Source: Parascedosporium putredinis (lineage: Eukaryota > Ascomycota > Sordariomycetes > Microascales > Microascaceae). From it: 64,000 nucleotides of DNA. Both the position numbers and the translations under genes were made by a program. The notes beneath the pieces are model-generated. The model did no database searches and was not told the DNA's origin. It saw only the letters and a list, made by a program, of their open reading frames with translations. Positions 36,564 through 47,770 of this stretch are shown here, one piece after another (positions within the stretch are counted from its first letter, which is position 1; every line of letters begins with the position of its first letter). The stretch covers positions 1,240,001 to 1,304,000 of the forward strand of contig CASHTG010000001.1 of the NCBI GenBank assembly GCA_949357655.1, given 5' to 3'.

Positions 36564-37658
36564 CTTGCTTGCGGTGCGGGGAGAGGAGGCCAGCGCTGAG
36601 GGTACGGCGATCGCCTGCTAAGATGTAGAATAAAAAGAAGAGTCCAGTGCGAAAGTGTATATGTGTGGAATGGACGGGCGTGCTGTTGGCATTTGCGGCC
36701 GAAAAAACAACAACAGAGATGGACGTCGAAGTTGAAAGGGTTGGCGGAGCGGTTGAAATAAAGCTTGGGTTCAAACAGCACGAGACTGGCAGCCTTGGAG
36801 GTGAGTTATGGGTTGAACCATTGATCCTTATCGAGGGATGGGCGCGCGTGTCTTGAAAGCCACACAACTTAGCAGACGTCAAGTCTCGACTTTCCATACT
36901 TCTGTGAGCTTGAAAGGGGCATTGTACTAATGGATGACTGAGAGTACGATCACTGTCTACTTTAACATGCTGTTGACTCTGAAAGAATTCACTGTTCCAA
37001 TACTAAACGATTCAATCTATCCACCCACTAAGTGGACGCAATCGAGATCTCAACCTAGTCAGTGGATGTGGTAAACTTGGGGGAGTGGTACTGGATCAAT
37101 TTGAGTTGAGCGATTACATCAACGATCGACGGGGTCTTTGGACCCAGAACTAGAATGCTGCCAGCACTAACTTAACCCCTCCAGCAAACCAAGCGAGCAC
37201 GGAGCGAAATTTGACCTACGGGATGACTCGCCCGCTTCCCACTCCAGACAACGTCAGTTCAACAGCGAATGCTCTTTGCGACTCCTTGGGATACTTTGCG
37301 CTTACACAACCTCACAATCGAATATTTTTCACATCCCGCCTTCACATAGCTCGAGGCACCTAGAGCATACGAACTTGCGCAGCGCTCTTCGCACCACCCG
37401 CAAGTCGACAAGACAACCCCCATGAGAAAGATTTCGCTGAACTGCGACTGATCCAAAAATTCCAGGTTGAAACTGTTGACCATAGGCGCGTTGCACACAC
37501 AAAGCCTCACTCGACAGTGATACACTCCACAACCCTTTTTTCCCCCTTCTCTTCTCTCTCTTTCCTTTCCTTCTCACGCCCTCCAGCGTCTTCCTCCCCG
37601 CCTCCCTTGTCACCTAAATCAGTCTCCAAGGTCGCCGAGGTTACAGACTCTCTCCAAC
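36564..37658. promoter_or_regulatory. Divergent promoter region of the ASXH gene and ELP5
   Basis: About 1.1 kb with no supportable gene. CT-rich sequence at 37535-37600 immediately precedes the ELP5 start. Confidence 0.4.
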
Positions 37659-38931
37659 ATGGCGCCCTCGGCAGCTGATCACCAGCGCCAGCGCCAAATG
37701 CTCCTCTTCCAAAAGTTGCTGAACCAGCGCGACAGCGCGAGCCCTCTCACCCTCGTCGTGGACAGTCTCGAGCAGCCCGCCGGTCCTCTAGTCACCGAGT
37801 TTGCGCTGAGATCCAAGGTATCTACAGATTCTCTCCCCACTCGCACTAAGGGCTTTTCTTCTTTCTTCTTTTGTTTTCTGCGAGGGCAATATATCAAAGC
37901 TTCGTTTTCTGACGCTAACCTACCGTCGTTGCTCTCTGTCCCAGAAAGCGGCCAAGGCCAAAATCATCTATCTCAGCTTCTCCACGCTGAAGAAACCCGC
38001 GCACGCAGATGTACATCTAAGCGGGAGGGGGAAGTCCTTGGCAGCCGTGAGGACGGAACTGATGAAGCACTTCCCTGCCGTCGACCCCAAAACCCCCAAG
38101 CAAGCCCAGAGTACGTTTTAATGATCCTACCTTCGCCTGGCTCGTTTGGCCGGGCTGACTGGCTGGCTTCTTAGTTCCAGCGGAATAGAGTGGTGCTAAA
38201 CAGGAATAAACTCGCAGGAGCCCTTGTCATACTTGACTCTCTAAACCCCCTCGTCGCCAGCAACCCGGACAACCTCATCGCTTTCCTCTCCAACGCCATC
38301 ACCCCCGCCGTCTCCCTCGTCGCCATCTACCACTCCGACGTCCCCGTCGTCCTCCCCAGAAATTACAACGAGTACGCCCCCATCCCTTCGCGGTCCTCAC
38401 CCACCTCGCCACCGCCGTGCTGCGCCTCTCCAGCCTCGCTCACGAGATCGAGCGTCAAAAGGCCAGGAACCGGAGCGTCCCCGAGCCCGAGTTCGGCCTC
38501 CGCGAAGGGCGCGAGGGGGTCCTCATCGGCCTGCAAGAAAGGAAGCCCGGGGGCCAGGGCAACGGCTTCGTCGTCCAGATGGAGCTTAGGAGGCGGAGCG
38601 GCCGGCCCGTCACGGGCACCTTTGTCGTCGCCACCCCACCGGCGCCGAGAGGAAAATGGGCGCGCTTTCGAGCTTCTCTCTGCAGGAAAACTACCCCGGG
38701 TTCAAGCCCCCAGAGGACGAAGGCGCCGCGGCTTCCCAGGCCAACGAGGGAGAGGAACAGCCCCAAAGTACGTTCAACCTGGGGCTCACGGATAAGCAGC
38801 GCAGCGACAGGGAGGGAATCGTGCTGCCGTATTTCGATGCCCAGACGGATATTGGTGGGGGAGAGGGTGGGAGGATTCTGTACGAGATGGGGAGAGAGGA
38901 CGATTTCGATGACGAAGAAGACGAGATATAA
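37659..38931 (+). CDS. ELP5: Elongator complex subunit Elp5
   Basis: Elp5 (Iki1) is a RecA-like subunit of the Elp4/5/6 ring of Elongator, which helps modify wobble uridines (mcm5/ncm5) of tRNA. Exons: 37659-37817, 37945-38110, 38218-38931. Blocks: LLFQKLLNQRDSASPLTLVV, VVDSLEQPAGPLVTEFALRS, AKAKIIYLSFSTLKKPAHAD, ALVILDSLNPLVASNPDN, LSSLAHEIERQKARNRSVPE, EFGLREGREGVLIGL, and a C-terminal acidic block with NLGLTDKQRSDREGIVLPYF, DAQTDIG and REDDFDDEEDEI. Exon 3 uses an acceptor after a CTAAAC branch point; two nearer AGs would give immediate stops. One C is missing near 38376 and one near 38637. Family, order and length all fit. Confidence 0.9.
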
Positions 38932-39509
38932 AAATGTGCTAAATACATGGTAAATTCTTTCCACATTCTATTGAAAATTGTGGCCACAAACGTCGCTTAC
39001 AGAAAATGAAGACTATATCGTGAGGGTCTCTTTGTAAAAGCCATGATTTTGGCCGATACCACTGCCAACGTTGTTCTCACGTTTGTTCCGAACCGAAATG
39101 ATTATCAGTGGGTGTGGCCACTGAGCCTGCCTGACTCGGATAGCTCCCGCCACAGTCCTCAAGTGCTGTCCCCCACCATAAGTGGCGCACTGATAATACT
39201 TCGTCCTACCGCAAGCCCCCAGATCAATTCATCACCCAGGTAATCAATCAACCCAGGCTTCTCTCCCTATCACATAGGGAACCCAAGGCGATTTTTCATC
39301 CACCACCAGACGCATCGCAAAATCCAAAGATTAATAGAAATACGACAAAAGAATATTACGCACCAACGCACACTAGCCACCTCCCGACCATTCTCTCGAT
39401 TTTCGAAACCCCACCTGGAAGCGCCCCAGGGAAAAAAATCAAAAATTCAAACCAGCAAACAAGGACTTGTGAGAGCCGTCCCGCGACGACCACCACATCA
39501 ACGCGTACC
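38932..39509. other. Intergenic region between ELP5 and the SNRNP27-type gene
   Basis: 578 bp with no supportable gene; holds the ELP5 3' end and the next promoter in tandem. Confidence 0.4.
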
Positions 39510-40700
39510 ATGTCCGAGCCGTACGCAAGGCGGTCCCGGCGGCCCGATAGTCATCAAATGTGGGAAGAATCAGAGAGGCAGACGCGACCAGACAACCGCG
39601 GCCAGGGCCAGGGCCGCGACCGAAACCGCGACAGGGATCGGGAGAGGGACAGCAACCGGGGCGGCCGAGACCGAGACCAGCCGAGAGAGTACCGCGCACG
39701 CAACCACGACTCTCGGGACGACCGCGACCGCGACGCCAAGAGGTACCGATCCCGCTCCAGGGACCGCCACGACAGGAGCAGACGTCAAGGAGGCGAACGG
39801 CCCCGATCGAGAGACAGGGACGAGGACAGGAACCGGGATCGGCCGAGGGACGATAGGCTCGGTGGCCGAGGGCCCGCCAAGGGCCGCGACAGAGAACGCG
39901 ACAGGCACCGAAAAGAAGACCACCCGCGTGGCAACGCTCGCCGCGACGACGGAGGAGACGACGACAACGACGCCGGTGGCGGCGGCGATGATGATGATTC
40001 CGGCCTCCAGCTGAGGCGTCGGGATGGGGACAACGACAGAGGCACGCCCGGCGTCAAGCCCCCTCCTCCCGCCCGCGCAGAGAAGCAGGATAAAGCCCGT
40101 CGTCGTTCCGCCTCCCCGCCGGTCGGCAAGCCCTCCCCGGCGCCATCGAAGCCCCGTGACCCGCGACGATCCCCACGCAGAACTCCGCCAGGACGGCCAC
40201 CTGGACACCCTCCCCACGCGGAGCAAGCACGAGCGTTCCAAGAACGCCATGTCTTTCCGCGTCGGCGGCCGCGACGACACCGCCTCCCCGCGCCCCCGGA
40301 GAGCGATGCGGCCGATTCGTCGTCGCGTGGTCAGGGTCGTCGTCGCCGCGCCTCCCGCGAGCGCGGCGCGGACGGGGACGGCGACGCGATGGACCTCGAG
40401 GGCGACGAGGAGGACCGCTCGCGCGGTCGGCGGGGCCGATACGACGACGAGGAAGAGGACCGTGCTAGGAATGCCGATGAGGTCGATGAGGACGACGACG
40501 AGGACCCGGACGTGGTGGTGGAGGACGACGGTTTCGCCGACATGCAGGCCATGATGGGCTTTGGCGGCTTCGGCACGACCAAGGATAAGAAAGTGGCGGG
40601 AAATAACGCGGGCGCCGTGCGTAAAGAGAAGACGACGCAGTATAGGCAGTACATGAACCGTACCAAAGGCTTCAACCGGCCTCTCAGTCCCCCGAGGTGA
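39510..40700 (+). CDS. U4/U6.U5 tri-snRNP 27-kDa protein homologue (SNRNP27 family)
   Basis: Nuclear splicing factor family. A single exon of about 396 residues: an N-terminal RS/RD/RE-rich region of some 150 residues (RDRNRDRDRERD, RSRSRDRHDRS), a mixed linker, an acidic stretch (VDEDDDEDPDVVVEDDGFAD) and the diagnostic C-terminus MQAMMGFGGFGTTKDKKVAG, AVRKEKTTQYRQYMNRTKGF, NRPLSPPR. Family knowledge: the C-terminal 60 residues are near invariant from yeast-like fungi to man, and mutation in worms alters 5' splice-site choice. In the linker, another frame (about 40200-40300) reads SKHERSKNAMSFRVGGRDDT, which resembles a fungal family motif better than the main frame. Two compensating single-base errors therefore probably replace about 35 residues. 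Confidence 0.88.
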   Translation: MSEPYARRSRRPDSHQMWEESERQTRPDNRGQGQGRDRNRDRDRERDSNRGGRDRDQPREYRARNHDSRDDRDRDAKRYRSRSRDRHDRSRRQGGERPRSRDRDEDRNRDRPRDDRLGGRGPAKGRDRERDRHRKEDHPRGNARRDDGGDDDNDAGGGGDDDDSGLQLRRRDGDNDRGTPGVKPPPPARAEKQDKARRRSASPPVGKPSPAPSKPRDPRRSPRRTPPGRPPGHPPHAEQARAFQERHVFPRRRPRRHRLPAPPESDAADSSSRGQGRRRRASRERGADGDGDAMDLEGDEEDRSRGRRGRYDDEEEDRARNADEVDEDDDEDPDVVVEDDGFADMQAMMGFGGFGTTKDKKVAGNNAGAVRKEKTTQYRQYMNRTKGFNRPLSPPR

Positions 40701-41664
40701 GAATGGCGGCTGCGGGGTGTTGTCTAGGTTTGGCTGCTGTTTTTTTTCTCTTTAGGTTGGATGGGTTCTGAGAGCGTTTTGGAGAGGGCGGACGGCTTAG
40801 AATTGCAAGAGGGAAGGAAAGATGCCTTGCTAAATGTCTCTTACTTCTTTTCGTCTTTCTTGTTCTCTGTTCTTCCCAGGCGACTTCTCCCGGTACGTCC
40901 TCCTTTGATTCTAGCCTCTCTTTTCTACATGTATCTTTGCCCTTTTCCCCTCTTCCTCCTTTCTCATCGGTCCCGCACCGGGGTATCACTTTTGACGAAG
41001 CAACGGAGCTAAATTGAAACTCTTTACTATCATTTTTTTTACTTCCTGCCTCGTCTCCCGCCTGTGCCTTGACGTGCATCACAACTGGCACCGCCGCCAT
41101 CTTCTTGTTTCCAACTCTTCGCCTTCACACCTTTTCCTCTGTGATCAGAACACTGGGCTTATGATTTCACCCCGGAGTAAGTTCTCTCGTAGCACCCGCT
41201 TTTCAATCTTACTCCTTGACTAGGCTGGAGGGGCCGTGGATTCCCTTTCCTCGAGCCCCCGCCTGGTCTGTACTCTTCATCCCGAAGTGCTGTCAAATCT
41301 TACGTGTTTCTCCTCTCCTCTCGTGATTTCGCAAACACGAACCAAGGTATAAACCAAAATTTCCTGCCGCTAGTTTCAGTCACATGCCGCATAGGTCTCA
41401 GAGAAATATGAAGATCAGGGCATGCATGGTAGTCTAGAATCCGGCATGTAGTCTATTGTAAAGTTGAAGAATTGGAAAAAAAAGAACACCCCCTTATCCT
41501 AGTAACTCCAAACCATCCCAAGGCGACCTATTTTTGTCTTTTCTCTCTCTCCCTTGCTTCTAGCTCTTCGTCACTCTTAGATAACCTAAAAAAGATTTCA
41601 ATATCAAATACATTCATTGCACAAACTACACGCGTGCGCAAACTTCCTCGGCTTGCTCGGTTCA
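40701..41664. other. Convergent 3' region between the SNRNP27-type gene and argJ
   Basis: No gene is supported. CT-rich and T-rich stretches (40840-40990, 41030-41170) look like 3' UTR and polyadenylation sequence. Confidence 0.4.
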
Positions 41665-43152
41665 TTAGGTTCGGTAGTCTCCGTTGATGGTAATGTACTC
41701 GTGGCTGTAATCGCAGGTCCAGTACGTCGCCTGCTCCTTGCCGGTGCCGAGCCTAACGAGGATCTCGAGGTCCTCGAGCTCCAAAATCTCCGCCGCCCTA
41801 GCCTCATCCACGTCCTCGGCTCGCCGTCGACGAGCAGCTTCAGCTCAGCCGAGCCGTCGGTGGGGATAAAAGACACGTTGGTGGTCTCGGGGACGATTTC
41901 GTCGACGGCGGTGACGTCGTGGCCGGGCTCCGAGATGAGAGAGTACCCGGTGGCGCAGAGGATGCGACCCCAGTTGGCGTCCTTGCCGTAGAGGGCCGTC
42001 TTGACAAGCGGGGAGCGGGCAATCGTGCTGGCGACGCGGCGCGCGGCGTCCTCGGAAGCGGCCTCGGCGACGCGGATGGTGACGAACTTGGTGGCGCCCT
42101 CGCCGTCGCGGACGATGAGCTTGGCGAGGTCGGTGGCGAAGTCGGTGAGCACGTCGCGGAGGGCAAGATAATCGGGGAGTTGGCCGAGACGATGTCGGAG
42201 CCGCCGGCGGCGCCGTTGGCGAAGAAGGCGACAGTGTCGTTGGTGGAGGTGTCGCCGTCAATGGTGATGCTGTTAAAGGAGCGGTTGACGGCGTGCTTGA
42301 GAAGCGGGTCATGAGCTCCGGGGCGATGGGGGCATCGGTGGCGATGACGCCGAGGAGGGTGGCCATGTTGGGGTGGATCATGCCGGCGCCCTTGGTCATG
42401 CCGGCGATGCGATACTCGGTGGATCCGCTAGAGGGGAGGGTGAAGGTCCTGGACCGGAGCTTGGGGAAGGTGTCGGTGGTGCAGATGGCCTTGGCGCAGG
42501 CGAGCCAGTGGTCGTGGGAAGAACCCAGGCGCTCAAAGGCGGCGGGGACATTATCCACAATCTTCTGGATAGGGAGCCTATATTATACAAGAATGGTAAG
42601 CCTTATTTTATTTTTTGCGCAGAGAGAAACAAGCTTCATGAATGTGGAGAAGGGGCTGTCGTCAACGTACCTCTGGCCGATAACACCGGTGCTCATGACT
42701 ACAGTAGCCTCGTGGCTGCCCAGCGACTTGTCCGCCTCGCCGGCCATGAGCTTCGCATCCTCGAGCCCACCCTTGCCGGTAACGGCGTTGGCGCAGCCCG
42801 AGTTGATGAGGACGCTACGAATGCCGTGGTTGGACTTCTTCTTCAAGAGGTCCCTGCTAAAGGTCACGGGCGCGGCCTGGAACTTGTTCTTGGTAAACAC
42901 GGCCGCGGCGGAGCAGGGCAGGTGGGACGAGATGAGGGCGAGGTCGGGCTTGGTGGTGTTGCCGGGCTTCACGCCGACAATGGTGCCGGAGGCGTCGAAG
43001 CCCTGGGGATACGTGCCCGAGGTAGGCACATACTTCTTCTTGGCCGCGGGGATGGAGTTGTTGGCGGGCGCCGAGTAGTGACGGGCGAAGCGAGTCAATT
43101 GGCCCGGGCTGGCCCGAAAGAGCCTGGCTTGGAGGAGAACCTGGGAGGCCAT
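41665..43152 (-). CDS. ARG7: Bifunctional glutamate N-acetyltransferase / ornithine acetyltransferase (ArgJ), mitochondrial
   Basis: Makes N-acetylglutamate and transfers acetyl from acetylornithine to glutamate (EC 2.3.1.35 and 2.3.1.1), the cyclic arginine pathway. Exons (minus): 42671-43152 and 41665-42577. An Arg-rich N-terminus (MASQVLLQARLFRASPGQLT) fits a mitochondrial targeting peptide. KYVPTSGTYPQGFDASG and SAAAVFTKNKFQAAPV precede the self-cleavage site MATLLGVIATDA, where Thr becomes the beta-chain N-terminal nucleophile. The beta chain has FNSITIDGDTSTNDTVAFFA, IVRDGEGATKFVTIRV, SPLVKTALYGKDANWGRILC and the C-terminal TCDYSHEYITINGDYRT. One base is missing near 42305, 42172 and 41815. 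It diverges from HIS3, and a perfect Gcn4/CPC1 box lies 237 bp upstream. Confidence 0.93.
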
Positions 43153-44113
43153 GGCTTCGAAGGGGGGTTTTACTTTGAAGCCGTCGGGGAGGGAGGAGAG
43201 AGAAGGAGAGGGAGGAGAGAGAGGGGGAAAGAAGGTGAGGGATGGGGGTGAGGTTCGAAGGGAGGAGAAAGCTGAACGGAGAAGAAGTGAGAGAGTTGGG
43301 GTTTCCCGTCCTTCTTCTTATTCGATATCGGAAGGGCCAAGGTTAAGAGGCTCTCTCAAAATCCGACGTTGCAAAGCTACAAGATACCTGAGTCACAGAC
43401 CACCTTTTGGGGGAGGAAAGAGCAAAGCACCCCTGGAGGCTTAAGGCCGAGACCGCAACTGATAAGATAAGAGCAGCGAAAAAAACTGTGGGGAAAAAGA
43501 AAAGAAAGAAACAAGGGAAAGAAAGGCCACAATGAATTGAGCTGATTGACCCTCCACACCAGAATCGGAACCCCCACCAAGAAACAATTCGACTCGGTTT
43601 ATTGATCATTGATCAATTATTCTCGGGAATTGGGCATTGGCATTGGCCTGCAGCGATGCGAAGACAGTTAGATCCAATGATAGATAGCAATTGACGGGTC
43701 TCTCAGGCAGCATCCACCATCCACACCACTGAGAAATCTGCTTATGCGCTAATCCCGTACTAACCCAACACTCCCTCCTTGACCCCGACATTTTTTGCTT
43801 GGCTTTCTTTTTTCTTTTTTTCTTTGCTCTTTAAAGCCTGAGTGACTCCTCTCGCATCCTTCCTCCATTCCGTACATCCTTCCACACGCCGCGCGCGCCC
43901 TTCCTTCGACATCAACATACCCTTGTCGTGACTCGTCGCCCCTCTTTCGCCCTTCGCAAAGCATTGAACAAGAAAGAAAAAAAGGCAAATCAACAATCCT
44001 ACCCCGCCAAACGACGCATTCACACACACCCCGCGCCAGGAACCCCACCAACGTCCCCAACTCCCTCAACTCACCTCGTCACCCAGAGTCACCCCTCGTC
44101 CCACCCTCCCGCA
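43153..44113. promoter_or_regulatory. Shared divergent promoter of argJ and HIS3
   Basis: The 961-bp region separates two amino-acid biosynthesis genes transcribed outward. It holds one perfect TGAGTCA and three one-mismatch TGACTC variants (43843-43849, 43929-43935, and 44085-44091 on minus) on the HIS3 side. This fits general amino-acid (cross-pathway) control by a Gcn4/CPC1-type bZIP factor, which is an inference from site sequence. Confidence 0.6.
43389..43395. promoter_or_regulatory. Perfect CPC1/Gcn4 site TGAGTCA
   Basis: Exact match to the AP-1-like TGASTCA consensus bound by Gcn4, CPC1 and CpcA. It lies 237 bp upstream of the argJ start, a usual distance for fungal genes under cross-pathway control. 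Confidence 0.65.
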
Positions 44114-44861
44114 ATGGCTCCTCAGAACCCCGCTGGGCCTGCATCGCCCGCGACACCAACGAGACCAAGATCCAGCTCGCCCTCAACCTCGACGGCGGCG
44201 ACTTCCCCCGGATACCGACTCCCGCCTCCTCTCTGCCGGAGACGACCACGCCAAGCAGGCCAGCAAGAGCCAAGTCATCAACGTCAACACCGGCATCGGC
44301 TTCCTCGACCACATGCTCCACGCCCTGGCCAAGCACGCCGGCTGGAGTCTCGCCATTGCCTGCAAAGGTGATCTTCACAGTAAGCCCAGCTCTCCCCCAC
44401 CCCGGACACCTCTTCCTAGTCCCCTTTATCTTAACCTCATTCCTTCCAGTCGACGACCACCACACCGCCGAAGACGTCTGCATCGCCCTCGGCTACGCCT
44501 TCCACAAGGCCCTCGGCGCCCCCATCGGCCTCGCCCGCTTCGGCTACGCCTACGCCCCCTCGACGAGGCCCTCTCCCGCGCCGTCATCGACCTCTCCAAC
44601 CGCCCCTACTCCGTCATCGACCTCGGCCTCCGCCGCGAGCGCATCGGCGACCTCAGCTGCGAAATGATCCCCCACTGCATGCAGTCCTTTGCCCAGGGCG
44701 CCCGCGTCACCCTCCACGTCGACTGCATCAGGGGCGAGAACGATCACCACAGGGCCGAGAGCGCTTTCAAGGCCCTCGCCATCGCCGTTCGCGCCGCCAC
44801 CACCAAGGTCGCCGGCAGGGAAGGCGAGATCCCCAGCACCAAGGGCACCTTGACTGCGTAA
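44114..44861 (+). CDS. HIS3: Imidazoleglycerol-phosphate dehydratase
   Basis: Catalyses dehydration of imidazole glycerol phosphate to imidazole acetol phosphate (EC 4.2.1.19), step 6-7 of histidine synthesis. Exons: 44114-44379 and 44450-44861. Visible motifs: RDTNETKIQLALNLDGGDF; NTGIGFLDHMLHALAKHAGW; the two metal-binding His motifs DHHTAEDVCIALGYAF and, near the C-terminus, RGENDHHRAESAFKALAIAV. The latter is preceded by FAQGARVTLHVDCIRGEN. The end STKGTLTA is typical. Breaks: near 44135 (restoring WACIARDTNETK), a missing C near 44213 (DFPPDTDSRLLSAGDDH) and a missing C near 44562 (APLDEALSRAVIDLSNRPY). About 225 residues, the usual fungal length. It shares a promoter with argJ. Confidence 0.93.
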
Positions 44862-45833
44862 GCTATCGGATCCATAAAGCAAGGTTTTTGCTAGGTGGTG
44901 GTGAAGAGAAGGAAACCGGCGGGGCGGGGAAGGAAAGGAACAGAAAAGGAAAATGGCTCGGAAAAGGCTAAATAAACTACATGGGCGAAAGGATCTGGAA
45001 AGAGTTGACCGATGGAGGTCTAGACTAGTGGTTTTACATATCGCACGGGCGAGTGCGCTGTCGAAAGCGGGTTCCTCGGTTAGCCAAGACATGGCGTGGG
45101 AGAGGCACGTTTGGTGAGACCTTGTCCCGCCACGGGATCGGGAGGGATTTTGAATGCATGACAAGGAGTCTAGGTACTTGGGACGGGAATTTTTGACATC
45201 ATTGAAGATGAAAACAAAAAAAAAAAGAAAAACTTTCACAAACTCCTTTGGTTATACAATACTGGTTCACTTCCTTCGTAAGCCAACGAAGATCAAGAGG
45301 GGAAACAAGCGAAATCGCCAAGGTGATGGCCAAACTGCCTTGAAGACTACATGGCAAAGCACATCGCATATGCTGCCAATCTTCCTTACCCTCCAATGTC
45401 TTCATGAAATTCACGGCAGAGGTTCAAGCACACAAATGTTACTGGGACCGGCGTTCATTCATATATTACATGTCTATTTTCATATATAGGACAGAAAACC
45501 GTCTCGTCAAACTCGACAAGAGGAAACGGAACCGCCAACACTCGCCTATTTTGCAAGGTATTACTGATACACCGATGGCTACTGTGGAAGCCAAAAGTCG
45601 AGACATCCTGACCGAAACCCTAGATAAGCCCTCGCTACCATGCTAGAGTTTCCTCATAAGTCTTCTCACTGCCTTTCTCCTAGAGAATAAGTATCCCGAT
45701 AAAAAAAAAAAAAAACTTAAAAAGGGTGACAATCTTATTTCTTCCGACGTCTGGTAGAAAGAAGAAGTGGCTGCCTCTCGAGATTCGCCTGATTGCCAAG
45801 GAGCCCCGCGACGCAACGCATTTCTTGCAGAAT
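44862..45833. other. Convergent 3' region between HIS3 and IRC22
   Basis: No gene is supported. A poly-A run lies at about 45700-45720 on plus, which would be T-rich on the IRC22 sense strand. Confidence 0.4.
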
Positions 45834-46890
45834 TTACTGCTTCTTGGCGCTGCCACTAGTCTTGACACGCTTGGCGGCAGGACGGATGTGGCTCTCGGGG
45901 ATCCAGCTCTCATCATAGCTCTTGCCAGTCGCGAAGCCGGTGGACTCGGATCCGGAGAGGTTGGCATCAACGACGGGCTCGACAGCCTTGGGCTTGCGGG
46001 CGGGGTGCGGCGAGCCTGGGGGAAGAGGGCCTCGATCCAGGTCTTGTAGACGAAGTAGACGGTGCCGGCGAAAGCACCAGTGAGGAAGAGGTAGAGGAAG
46101 ATGCTAGCGCGGAAAAATTAGCCACCTGAGTGACAGAAGAGAAGATAGTGGGAGGCCCGGCTACGGAGGGATAAAACTTACATCTGAGGATCAAAGATGC
46201 TGACGGGAGGGTCAACGACGCTCGCCGCATTGGTGCCAATCTGGAGCTGGTAGACACCACCCGCCGAGTTGGATGCGACGGCGAGGAGCCTCACCTCGAC
46301 GTCCTGAGGGAACATGTCCACGGCGAAGGAGTAAGGGAGAGAAACCTTTTCGCCGGGCGCAAGCTTGGCGCCATACGACATGGTGGTGAGGTTCTTGACG
46401 ATGCCAGCCATGGGGGCGCATCGGGGGAAGCTGCTTGAGGGTGGCAAGGACGCCGGTGATGAACTCGACCGAGATGTAGTCCTCCTCGTTGTTGGTGACG
46501 TCGATCACGGCCTTGGTGGGCTTTCCGTTGACGATTTTAACACCAAAGATGTCGGCATCGGGGAAGGAGACTTGGAAATCGGCGTTGAGGTTCGTGGGGG
46601 AGCTCGAAGTCGAGGTTCTCGGCATCGACAGGAGGGACCTAAGGGTTGGTTGATCGGTCAGCTTTGTCCTCCCAACGCAGCGCGTGGGCACCACGGCTCA
46701 AGCATGGTACACAACAGAAAAGCAAAGGAAAGGAAGCTTTCGGCGAGCCATTGGATGATGCCATCACCACCTATATGCTTGAATTGGATGGGGCAAGGGG
46801 GAGAAGTCGTACCGAAGCATCATCCTCAGCCAATGCGCCCAAAATGGGCATGGCGAAGAGAGCAAGAAGCGAGGTCACCTTGAAATGCAT
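45834..46890 (-). CDS. IRC22: IRC22 / TRAP-alpha-like ER membrane protein
   Basis: Member of the translocon-associated protein alpha (SSR1)/Irc22 family, a type I ER membrane protein near the Sec61 channel. Exons (minus): 46813-46890, 46182-46638, 45834-46103. The first exon is a signal peptide, MHFKVTSLLALFAMPILGAL followed by AEDDA. The luminal domain has NLNADFQVSFPDADIFGVKI, KAVIDVTNNEEDYISVEFIT and VSLPYSFAVDMFPQDVEVRL. A single membrane span, IIFLYLFLTGAFAGTVYFVY, lies in the last exon. The cytosolic tail has SGSESTGFATGKSYDESWIP and a basic end RPAAKRVKTSGSAKKQ. Breaks: a missing C near 46600, an extra C near 46428 and a missing C near 46005. The yeast name comes from a recombination-foci screen and says little about function. 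Confidence 0.88.
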
Positions 46891-47770
46891 GGTGAATTGC
46901 GGGGGACGAGGAGGCAGGACCGGGCAAAGAAGAAGAAAACAAGAGGAGAAGGGGGTGGAACAGCTCTCAGAGAGATGGATTGAACATAAAATAGAAATGG
47001 AATTGTCGTCCTGGAGGATGGGGCGGGGGAAGGGAAGGGAGACGAGGTTTCTCGCGTGGCACGGGAAGAATAAAGCGTTCGGCTGCAGCTGTGGCTAATT
47101 TGCAGTGCGAATTGACAATAGTACGCCGCACGGGGGCTTCGATGGACGGCCCTTGGATGCAATCTGGCCTTAGGTGAGCAGGGACCGACAGAGCAGGAGC
47201 AAGTGGGCCGGCTCCTGCGTTTGGGAAGGCGCCATGATGCACGGACCACATGCCAGGAACAGCAACACGGGCTTGACAGGCTCGATAGTGTACATAAAAC
47301 TGCCGCGCTCAATCGCCGCGATCTTTCTCTCGAGATCTCTGCTCTTCGCTGACGGGTATTGGCATTGTGTTTTCCAATTGAGCTATGAGATCCATCTGCT
47401 TCTACTCATCTTTTAAAAAGTCAATTGATAAACAATCCCGGCTGGCGCTCGTGAATGATGTGTTTCCAAGCATGAACCTCTGCACTGGCTCAGATAGCGC
47501 TTCTCATGCGCCTCTCCTTCTAATCACCAAGTGATACAATATTCGCTCGTAGTGCCTAGTGGCTAGTCTTCTTCCTCCTTGAGAGCTAGGGCCCAACGAC
47601 CGGAAGCGTCTCCTTTCTGCAATAAGAATAAGGGAGCCCAAGGCTGTAAAACGTAATCCAAGTAAGCTCATTTCGATCCAAGCTCCATAGAGATGCGCAA
47701 GCGAAACAAGAGAATCGAGGGGAACGCAGAGGAGATCTAAGAAAAAGGAAGAAGCAAAAAAGGACCGCTA
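46891..47770. other. Intergenic region upstream of IRC22 and downstream of MED5
   Basis: No gene is supported. If the MED5 frame is not corrected near 47800, its open frame would extend to 47586. Confidence 0.4.

Noticed and set aside
39570..40280. 236-residue minus-strand open frame rich in Ser/Val/Pro
   Set aside because: Antisense shadow of the Arg/Asp-rich SNRNP27-type gene.
42373..43251. 292-residue plus-strand open frame
   Set aside because: Antisense shadow of argJ.
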